A stretch of 64,000 nucleotides of DNA from Eumeta japonica. Its lineage: Eukaryota; Arthropoda; Insecta; Lepidoptera; Psychidae. The position numbers were made by a program, and so were the translations under genes. Shown here piece after piece: positions 46,497 through 58,400 of the stretch (the stretch's first letter is position 1; the number at the start of each line of letters is the position of its first letter). The notes below the pieces were generated by a model, which was not told the origin of the DNA, ran no database searches, and worked only from the letters and a program-made list of their open reading frames with translations. The DNA is taken from the NCBI GenBank assembly GCA_005406025.1, contig BGZK01000100.1, positions 558,001 to 622,000 on the forward strand. Direction: 5' to 3'.

Positions 46497-49400
46497 CTGT
46501 CAAGGAGAAATTGATTCAGTTTTTACTATTTAATTTTTTTTGCAATTCCATTCGTTTTTCTTAGTTAACACATATATATATAATATACCCAAATAATGCT
46601 ATTCTTATACAAAATCTCCAGTAATAAACAATATTATATTATAATTATATAAAAAAAAACAAAATTAGCTGTATCTGTTTGTATAGATACTGTAAATTGT
46701 TAAGATATTCATAAATCACACTATTATTTACATAACTCTTGTAAAAGATTATATAATCATTGTATCTTCGAAGAACTGTATTTACGTATAGCCTTCTAAA
46801 CTCTGTTTTACAATCTTCAAAAAATCTCTTTAGAGTATACATATTAATATCAGAAACCAAATCGGTCAACAAACTAACTAACCTGCATATGTCAAATATC
46901 AGCAGAATGTAAGTAAATGTAAGAACAATTGGAATTGAACTCGTGTGGAGAGGGTTGTGTATGATGGATATGTTATCTACCATGTTTTTTATAAGCCTGG
47001 CCTAAATTTGTTTTGTGGTAACTAAAATAAGTGCAAATATATGTTTATTTGTACAATATTAAGAGATTTACCATGTTATTTTTAGGCCATAGACTTTTTA
47101 TAGATTTTCCAGTAATCTAAAAATAAAAAAATATTTATATGTTTTTGAAATTTTAGGGGCGATAGATTTGAAAGAATTGCCAATTGTTTTCTATTTTCTT
47201 AAATAACAATAACTATTTATTTGAAAACAATAATTATTATATAATAATTAAGACTCTCACAATAAGAGCTTTCATTTGATATGTTACATGGTGGTTAACA
47301 AAAGTTTGAATTTATTCATTTATTTGCTCTCCAAAAGTAACAACCATATTAAAAATTTATTTCTTTATCTTTAGATCACAGAAATACATATGTGTACACA
47401 AATTTTCATTTTAATCAGTCCAGTAGATTTGGAGCAAATTGATTATAACAAACCAATGAACACATAAATGAACACCTATAAGGGCAATTTTTTTTTTCAT
47501 TTAAAATTATGGAACCCTAAAAAACGAAAAAACAATTCCTTTATTTATAATGATTGATTGTCAACTATGGTAAATGACTACAATATATAAGGTGAACCAT
47601 ATATGGGTACTATGGAAACGGTTTAGTAATACAAAATACAAGACAGTTTAATACTATAAAAAATATAAGAAAAAAAATAATGCAAGCAGTTCTTTGCATT
47701 ATTTATTTTTAAGGACTATGACAAGAGAGACTATGCATCTCTGGAAAATCTTTTATCCACCCGGTGGGTGTCGAGGTTTTGTCATTTAGAGTGTATAGGG
47801 AAACTCACATATGGCGTGAAGATGGTGAGCGACCGTTGCGCATTGTCACCTCGCACATACGTCAGCCGGAGCGCCGCCGCGTCGTCGTCGGGCCGCCAGT
47901 CGCGGACAGAGTCCCAGCCGAGCTCCACGCACTGGCCCGTAGGAGCACCGCTGTCGCCGCACGCCGCCAACTTCAAACCGTGCCATCCTATAAAAAAATA
48001 TTTCCGTATAAATTATAAATTTTTAGTTTTTTAAATTTAATCAAAGTAATAATATGAATATGATGATACTAACAAATGACACAAAATAATATAAATCACA
48101 ACACACATTATCATACCTTCAATTTAAATTAAATTACATATTTGTTTTATTGAGCAAGTGCAGTGAAGGTGCCGTCGCAATATGCGGACTCAGACGGTGG
48201 CTTTTTTCCCCCCGAGTTCACGGTTTAACGGTTAAAAGTGGCCCCACATAGGACAGTTGTTAAGGATGTTATAATTTTATATTTTCAAAATTTTACATGA
48301 TTCATAAATTTATATTAACTACTTGTTTTACACGACAATAATGTCATCTAAGAAATTTTTAACGGAGTTAGTATGAAATTTTGCTTTTTATTTATGCAAG
48401 CATATTTTATAAGTTCGTCCACTATTACTCATTAACTTGAAAAGCCTTCTTAGCAGTGACAGATTTCCTTTTAACCTCGTTATATACACTCCAGCTATGA
48501 ATTCTTTTACATATCCAAAAACAGCCATTTAGCTAAGAGGGGAACACAACTTTAACAAATGTTAACAATTTAAAGCTTAATATTTCGCAAACAAATCCAA
48601 AAGTTAACAATTTAAAGCTTTAATATTTCACAACCTGATTCCTAAGTAAAAAAAATTATTTCCTCAAATCCACAATATTTTTGAACGACCTATCCAATGA
48701 TACTCCACAACATGGGATAGATGAGAAAAAAATTCATTCCCGCTTTATGTGTAGGGGGAGGTACCCTAAAATTTTTTTTTAGATTTCATTTTACCACTTT
48801 GTTGGTGTGATTAATATCCCCACGCCATCTTATAGCTTTCTAGTACTAAGAATCTTTGAACAAAGTCGCCGACAAATAGACGGACATGGCACCACTACTG
48901 TTTATAACAGATTGGAAAAGTTAAGAATGGTGTGTAGTAACTTTGATAGCACATTAGTGGAAAAAGTATAATTGGTATTTCAAAGTTGTAAGTTTCTTTT
49001 TAATTTTAAATGCTTTGAATAATTGAAATATGAAATAGAGATAAATAAGCAAATGAATAACAAAAACAAAATTAATAGGTGTTTTGACTTTTAGCTGGCG
49101 CTGTTTGGGTTTATAAGTCTTTTTTTTTTTAAATGAAATTTTTAAGGGTAAATCAGCACGCTGGCCAGCAGAAAGTACAAGAGCATCTAGTTTTTGTCAG
49201 ATTCAGCAGTCATGGAAAACATAATATCACTAATCTTATCATTCTTAAATAGCATCCTACCACAATAGAAAGTGGAAAAGAAATATTAAAAAATAAATTT
49301 AATTGGACATTTTACTTGTCCCAAGTCGGTCATTCAAACACTAATATTGAAATAACAACTTCCGAACTTAGCGAGTAATAAATGTTTTTACAACATATCA

Positions 49401-52400
49401 AATTCTGACTCCAATAGTGTGCAAACTGTTTGTAAACTAATTTTCTTAGCATAGTGTACAGATTCCAGCATTTCAATTGTAGCATAAGCAAGAGCCTCCA
49501 TGCAAAAATATAGGAACAATTTCAAACACATTAGACTGTTAGTAAAACTTTATAATAATAAATAAAAAGAAGAAATAATTCTAGATAATGTGAAAAAATT
49601 ACCTATGGTCACAGCAACGGCGGGGTGTGCGCGTGAGTCGCAGCGCGCGGGCGGGAAAGCGATATCACCGTAGCCGGGCAGGGAGCGCGCAAGCGCCAGG
49701 TACTCAGGCGCACGTCGCACCTCTTGCAGCCCCTTCAGTTGATAAAGCCTTGGCCCGGCCGAACACACGCCCCGGTTCACGTCTTCTACAGCCTACATCA
49801 CATTATTGCGGTTATACATTAAATGTGTTCAAAAACAGTTCTCCATTGTATATTATACATATTAGTGTATGCACATGATTTTTTATCATGAGCCCATGAA
49901 ATTGATAACAATTAGTGGTTACAAGAAAAGAAGGAATTAGCTTCTATAAATTTGATGAACATTTTTAAAGAAAGTATCATTACAATCATACATATCTTAT
50001 TATACATAAAAAAAAGAAATTACAGCTAATTAATTATGATATACCAGAAATTTTGTATCACTACTGCATTTGACTGTGATGAAAAATTTAGATTTATTGT
50101 ACAAAAATAAGTTATATATTTTGAACACTATTCAATTACTTCATTTCTTTAACATAATTATTTTTCATTACTATTTACATGTATATTTTATCTGTAAATA
50201 TTCAAATACCATGTATTTAATATAATAGATTATTTTATTTTTCAAACTATTTTATAAATTTCCCTTTTCGTGTCCACACCTGCCAGAATATAAAAGCAGC
50301 TGCTTTCGAATCCTCTTTGATCACAGACACTTCCCGGTCAGGGTTGAAGAGCCACTTGCGCACGGACAAGCAACTGCTCGACGCCGTTGAGTAGTTCTGG
50401 ATATAAAGGGAGTGTGGGCACTCGTTTGGTTGTAATTTGCGTTCTGGAAAAATTTCAAAAGGAAGTTCATAACAAAAAAAAGGAAATTTTAAAAAATCGC
50501 GAAATTTTACAGTGGTTATCGCTTATGGCTTAATAAGAAGGAAGGCTCTTCGTTTTGGATAGGATTTTTGCTATATGTTATACATATGAGATACTATTTC
50601 CGAAATTCGCCTAAATCTTTAATTAATAGATCAAAAAATTTAAATGAAGTTACACTCACCAAAATTATATTCCACAATTTCAAACAGGTAAAAGTATTTC
50701 TGCACTGATTTAGAGAGACCAATTTTTTCACAAACTGCTCTGTAAACGTCGTCGGCGTTTGTTGATTTAAGTACTGATACGGTGACTACTTCTTTATCTG
50801 GTAGAAGCACCTTCAGATCTACAGGTGACGGATTCGAGGAGTCATCAGAATCCGTGAGAAATTCTTGTACCGCATCCGATTCTGCTATTACGCGTACTGC
50901 GCACACCTGTACAAGATGTTAATTAGAAATCTTTAGTAACTTTGATGAAAATGTTCTAGATTAATTTATGGTAATGAAAAACAAAATGTGACTCAGAATT
51001 GCTGTTTATTAACTATAAACCCTTCTACTATAAAAAAAAAACTATAAAAGTCTTCTACTCTTATTTAAAATGGTTTTCAAATATATAATGTGCTTACATA
51101 AACCCACTTTAGTTACACAGAAGACAAACTATTAAATTTTCTTGTGTTATAAGTATTTACAGAATGACCCACTTATTTGCACATACTTTGGAGTATCTAT
51201 GTAGACACAAATAAAAAGCTAATATAAATTCACTAATTTGTAGCAGACCCATATCCTTGTCATTCGCTCCGTGAGTGAATATAGCCCCACCAAATGTTTG
51301 CATTAAAGGAGGCTTTTAGAGGTATTTTTACTATGAAGGTGAATAGGACTTGGCGATTACAAAAATTATTATTGATTAAAAAAAATTGAGCATATTCAAA
51401 ACGAGTGACAATTGATATTTGTTCCTATGTTATATTTTTATGATTTCGGTAATCAATTTTAAATAAGAAGATAATTTTAAACTATTAAAAATTAGGTTAA
51501 GTAATGTTAAAAAGCAATAAAAATTATACCTTGGCAAATAATACAAATCAAAGAACATTTAAATAGTTATTTCTCAATGAAATTATTATATATTCGTTAA
51601 ATTAGTAAAGATTATTTTCATATTTACTTTTAAATGAAACATGGAAATAGTTACAAAAGTGAGTTTCCAATCAAACACATAAAATTACATTCAAGCCATA
51701 ATCATCAAAGGAATAAAGTATTTTTTTACTCAAGTCACACTACATTAGTATCGTTATCGTTATAGTTATCGTTACATCGTTAAATGTGATTAAAAAAATT
51801 ATGATTTATGTCACATCAAATAGTATGAGAATTATTTAATTAATAAAATTGTTTTTTTTTTTGTTTTAGATAAATAACACTCGATACGTAACTGATGTGC
51901 GAAATGAGTAAAGTTTTTCTCATTGAATAAAAAATTTTAAAAAATAAGTTAATCAAATATTAAAAATTATCCCATGTTCCATTTAACTGTCTTTTTGTTA
52001 TTACATTCATATTCCATCATGAACTCAAAAAAAAAAACACCATAAAATGTAAGTAACAAAAACCAAAATCAGCACCACAACAATATCCATTAACTAGGTA
52101 TAACATAAGCAATAATTTTAATTTTAATTTATGCTTAAGATTTTTAAATTAAAATTAAAAAAGCACAATTAATTTTAGAAAATGCACATGCCTTTTGAAC
52201 AAAATGCAATTTGGTTCTCCCCATCTACGACTTCGCGCGGAGCGGATATAAAGGTATGTCAAATCATCAAAAACTTTAAGAAATATGTATGCATATTTCT
52301 TGGATGATACAACAATGACGAATGTATAGAATAACTAGTGGGCCCAGAAGACATTAGTCTACTCTTCTGAGACATGGCGCGTCCGTATAATTGACGACCG

Positions 52401-55400
52401 CGGTTTCGCTCGCCGTGGACGTACAATGAATTCCTTATTTTTTTATATATATACACACACCAGACGTGTTTACCAATTCATCTACCTACCCATCCACCGA
52501 TTTACCCACTCATGCTATTCAATCATCCTTTCACCCGGCCTTTCACTATAATCTGGCTATCCATTCATCCACACATCCGACCATCTGGTAATCCACCCAC
52601 GGGATCATAAACGCATCCGGTCATTCAGCTATCTGGCTATCTACCCATTTAGTCATCCAACCATCCATATTCTAAAAAATGAAAGTTAACTAAGAAAGAT
52701 TTTATCTTAGTTCGCATTAAATTAATCAAAACAACTGTGAAATTATACATATTAACGAAAACTGATTAGTTATAACAACTAGTTAATTTGTAATTGAACT
52801 AAGAATGTAGTTACTATATTAATTCTAACAAGTATATACACTATTTCTATCACTACTTGCTTTCTTACATAATTTGATAAGATTTATTTAGTTAACTTAT
52901 ATATATATATATAGATTAAATCAATTCAAAATAAATAAATTGAAATAATTAAACAAATTAATAGTTTTTCATTCTTTTCAAGTCAAATTAATAAAGTAGT
53001 ATTTGATTTTCTTAGTACTTGTTAATTACATCAACTACTCTAATACTCATTCTTTTTAAAACAACAAAGATAAAATGATCACGTTTAATACTTATTAATA
53101 TTGGACTGATTATTAATTAAATTTTAATTGTACTGAGAATCATTGCTTAAAACGATTTTCATATAAGTTGAGGTAAATAATCAATTTATCGATTGAAATA
53201 AGTGACTATCCTTCCCACCTCACCTCAAAGGGCGGCGCAGAGTCAGGAGCCGAAGCCAACTGAACAAATCTAGTGCAGATCGTTAGTCAATAGTTACATG
53301 AATAATTGTTTGTGCGCCGCTCGAGTTATACCGGTTTATTTCGTTCATGACTTCATTTTATTCATTTGGTACCTATTTGTACTACTTGTGAAAAGTCAGA
53401 CATAGTTGCATCAATAAATGAGACAGTCATGATATTGTTGGTTGGTGTTGATGTTGAAAAAGTGTGTAGGTACCAAAAGTATAAAGAACCAAAGAATGAA
53501 CCAAACACAGCATAGAAAGATGTTAAATTTCTCTAATACATTAATATCGTCGATATTTTGTAACATAAATATTTTAACAATAGCGCAAAAAATATGTAAC
53601 ATTAAACTGTACTGTTTAAAAATTAATAAACAAGTATTTTTTTATACTTTATTTTTGTTTCATTTTATCTAAAATTAATCGCATACGTCATTCACGACAA
53701 ATAATGAGATTTATTTTCGGGATTCAATTACTGACAATAAATTAGATTTTTTAAATTTGATATGTTCTGTGAATTATTTATAAGCTGTGATATTTTGGAC
53801 ATAAATAGGTTTTACTTCACTTTTCTTCTCATAGCATTAAAATCAATTTTGATTTTCTATAATTGCTGATAGATAAAATATAGCACAGCACACGACCATG
53901 CTAACTATGATCGAGGCTGGTTGCGGGTGCAGCAGAATGTCATGCTGAAACTAATTTTCAAAGTGTATATCTTAGGCCTGTATTGATAAACTGTACTCAA
54001 CTTTGAAACCGCATTTGAGTTAGCCCTTTTTTTTATTTAAAATTATTATAATAATTAGTTATTATAATAACTTTGTTATTGATATTGACCAGGTATTAAT
54101 TGAATTTGTTAAGATTATTAGTTGGTATAGCCATTTATCAAATTAATACTGAATAAGATTTGAATTGCTTTAGTTAACTAATAATAATAAGAGCAATACA
54201 ATTGACAAGTCCATTGAATAATGATAATCAAAATCATCTTATTTGAAGTGTCTAAAATCTTGTTAGACTCGTATGGAATAATAATAATACCTTCGGACAA
54301 TACGCAACACCATCTGATCCCAAACTAAGCAACGAAGCTTGTACTATGGGTACGAGACAGTTGATATATTACATACATATTTTTTTGCAATTATATACAT
54401 ATAATATACAGAAACACCCAGACTCGAGACAAACATTATTTTTTAATCAAATAAATAATTGTTTATCTTGTGCGGGAATCGAACCCACATCCCAACGCAA
54501 CAGGTAGGGTCACTACCACTATGCCAAGAAGGTAGTTAATCAAGATACTTGATTACGGCAATCATAATTTTCTTAGAAGCAACCTATTGTTTTTAGAGTG
54601 CAACCTTTCTCCCTAATCTGGATATAGACCTATTCACACATTTGACCATTAGGAAATTCACACATATGGCCATAAGAGCATCTGCTCATCTACGCATTCG
54701 ATCATCCAACCATCCGGCCTTCCACACTATTCTACCCATCCAATCATCCACACATCTGAACATCTGTAAATCCATACAAGCAGCCCTACCTGCATCCATT
54801 CATTAGGCTATTTAGGCCATTTGCAAAAATTTTGCAAAATGTTTCAAAAATTACAGAGAAATTCAAAAATTATGTCGCTATGAAGTTTATCACATGCTCA
54901 GAAAGTAAAACATGTCTAAAAATATAATAACCGTGTGACCTTCTGCAGAGTCGAAAAGATAGGGGTATTCAGTTAGAAATCAATTGACACAAAAGATGAA
55001 GGTATTTATTATACGTCCATGCCGGCGCAGCTGGACATTAGTTATACAGGCAAGAACAAACAAAAAAGGGCAGAACAATGTCTGCCGGGCCAGCTATTTT
55101 AAAATTTACCAATTACAAGAAAAAACATTTATAAACGGATTCTAGAGAAAAGATTGTGGTATACATTTTTTTCCCCATTCGTTATTCTCGACATATCTTT
55201 CAATGACAATACAAAATAAAATAGTCCCTGACAGTCATATGTTTTTCTTAAAATTTAACTTTACATGTTAAGATTGTTGTAAAGCCATTCTTAATTAACA
55301 ATAAATTAAACTTTATAAAAACAGACAGTCTCCAAAAAAAAAGGCTGCGAATGTGTGTTTCCATAAAGAAATCATTTTCTTTCAATATTTCTATGAGAGA

Positions 55401-58400
55401 CCATAACAATATAGACCGACTTAGAGACTATACAAACACAATTTTTATATTAGACTAACTTCTCACAATTGCGTAATAGCAAATGATTTAAAATAATAGG
55501 TTAAAATTGATGTCAATTAGTGGCAATTGATTTCAATTGCAAACTTAAATGACAAAAATTAAACGGCTCCGATACATACAGTTATCAATAATTTAAATAC
55601 AGCATCAAGAAATTTAAGTATAATCAAGAGGTTGGAAAGGAGAAAAAAACATTTTTAAACATAATTCTCACTTTTTCCAAATACTGCTCCAGACCACGCC
55701 GGCGAGCGTCCAACTGCTGCTCTGACAACGTGAACGGCCACTTCCCTGGCAACTTTGGAAAATTAAAACCTGAAAGAGTGCATCAATGAAATTAGCCCAC
55801 ATTTTCTAAGAATTTATATGTTTACTAGTTTTTAATGCATATATGACAAATATAATATAAACAACTATGTAATAAGATTTTTTTATATTATTACGATCCA
55901 AGCTATAGCATTAGTAAAAAACTCAAACACTATACTACCACATTTATGTGGGGGCACCTTAAACGATGTAATGAAAAAATAGAAGCTTTAAAAAGTTTTA
56001 GTTTCAATTTATGTTCATCATATTAAGATAAGAGTCATAACATAGAACTTTTCTAAGCATATAAAAGAGTAACTTACCAATAAATTCTTTTCTTAGTTGT
56101 TGATGCAAAGCAGAAAACTCCCTATAACGTCGACTACACAAATGTCTACCGGCCATGTGCACGTTGAACGCCACATAAGATCTTCCAGTGTTCCGTTCCA
56201 TAACTACCCGGTAGTCGGGAATGGAGACGGGCAGTGATCGCTTCTCCGTGTAGTCGTAACGTTGGTAGACCGTCGCGCGGGAGTTGGCAGCTCCGCCGAT
56301 GACGCCGATGGGCGCGGAGCCGTCGTCGCATGGCTCCAGACGCTCCGCCTCCTTTCGAAATGAAAAATTAAAAAAAAATTGATCTTGTACGAAACCACAA
56401 CAATGGTTGTTGTAATGTAATTATAAATTAACACTAGGTATCATATATAATCGCATGTAGTTCACTGATCCTGGAGTATTGGCCTGATTAAATGAAACCA
56501 TGTTCCTTAATCAATGTACTTGTTGCTTAATGTTTGTTAAGATGCTCTGTTGTATGTGCATCGTTAATAGTGAGTCGTAATCAATAATACAGTGGCATAA
56601 CCTTCTTACTCGATTCAACTGGTATAGCGGGGTACTTTGACAATATAAATATAATAAAAACTGATTATGCCGTTAATATGTAAATATGTTTTGTCTGACC
56701 GATACTGACATGCATACGACTCTTTGATATATGCCATTAACATGTAAATACATTTTGTCTGACTGATACTGACTGACATACATTGATATATATATAATAT
56801 TCTTTTGACATTAATGTGGTACACACGGGGACTTGTTGTCCCCAATAATGGCTCCCGCCTCTCCCTCACAGCCAACCCTCACCGCTATAGAGATAATTCA
56901 TTATCTTCAAAGATCTACTACATTGTCCCAATACTAAAATTAGCCTATCATGACCATAGCTATTTATCTAGCATTCTATGATTATTACATTATTTAGCTA
57001 TGGTTTCAGCGATTTTAATGAATGAAAATTGATATAAAGGAAGAACATGTGATTGCACAAATGACGGGCAATCTGTCTGTTTGTCTGTCTTTTTATAACT
57101 TAAAACAGGTTACATAAATCTGTCATTTAATCTATTGTTATTTACTCCAACTGTTGTAAAGAGGTAAAATTTGCAAATTTGGATGTAGGGTGTAATCTCT
57201 GAAACTACTGTTCCAATTCAGAAAATTTTATAAATAGGAAGCTATTGTTCTAATTCCTGAGTACTAAACGCCATTTTCATTCTGATAAAGATATATATTT
57301 AGTGAGAAATCGCAATAATAGTAATTGCAAGACAGAAACTAGACGTATGATTGATTTTATGGTTTGTGGTGATAAACGGTTTGAAATAAAGAAATCAATG
57401 TAAATAGAAACAAGCTTTAGAAATAAATCCACGATATCGTATATCTATGTATATCCATGTTTAACATTTCAGTCACAGAGACGAATTCAATGTTACAAGT
57501 GAAAGAAATTTACCAAATTAAGTGTGTATATTGTTTTCAAGTGCACTCTATGGATTCTTATAAAAACAAATAGTTTAATCATAATCAGTATGGAGCGGTG
57601 GTGGCTCGGTAGTTAAAGCTCGGCTTCGGATCAGAAGGTATCAGGTTCAATCCTGACCACGACCGAAGTGACCACTGAATTTTTTAACTTAAATCAACGT
57701 AAACCGCATGCTCCGTGCCTCGAGGAGCACGTCAAGGTGTCGGTAGCGGACGTTGTCACCGCGTTGGTGACGAGTCTTGAATAGCGCCCAACCCGCATTG
57801 GGCCAAGGTGGAAGACTTAAGGTTCGAATCCACCAATCTGAAATAAAAGGATTGTAGGAGGGCATGGCTTAACAGTGGGATAAATGAAGCGTGACCCAAC
57901 AATCAGTATGCAATTTCAGAGATACGGAGTTTGCTTTTTACAGCACATTCATTGAAAAAAAATTTGATGTGGAGAAAAGCGACTCGTCAATTCATGCATT
58001 ACGAGATTTTAGAAACTATAAGCCCGATTGACATTAAATTTGATCAGATGATATTTTGTACAATCTAAGGAGCCAATGAGAAAAAAAATTTGGAAATTAA
58101 CTTTTTATCGGAGTAAAAGGGAGTTGATTGTGAAACGTTTTCTGAAACGAGTAATCAAAAATGGCGAAACGCGTCTTTCGCAATAAAACGAAATGATTCT
58201 AAAAAATATGTAATGAATAAGAAACTCTTTAAGTAATTAGACTAATAACATTTCGCACTGACGTCATCTGCATATTTGTGCTATTACAGATTTTAAAAAT
58301 TCTTCCACTCATAGAAAGCTAATATCTTTGAGTAATATAGTCTAAATTTTAATTTCATACTAGCCCCGATCAATTCGGAACAGTGACCGGTAAATAAATA

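Noticed and set aside
47764..48034. Two plus-strand frames of 84-88 codons
   Set aside because: They are antisense shadows of the GC-rich Snx27 exon 47809-47987.
49627..49878. Plus-strand frame of 83 codons rich in Arg and Ala
   Set aside because: Antisense shadow of the Snx27 exon 49603-49792.
54460..54540. tRNA-like sequence on the minus strand with good A and B boxes
   Set aside because: No closing acceptor stem or complete cloverleaf; continues into a known SINE layout.
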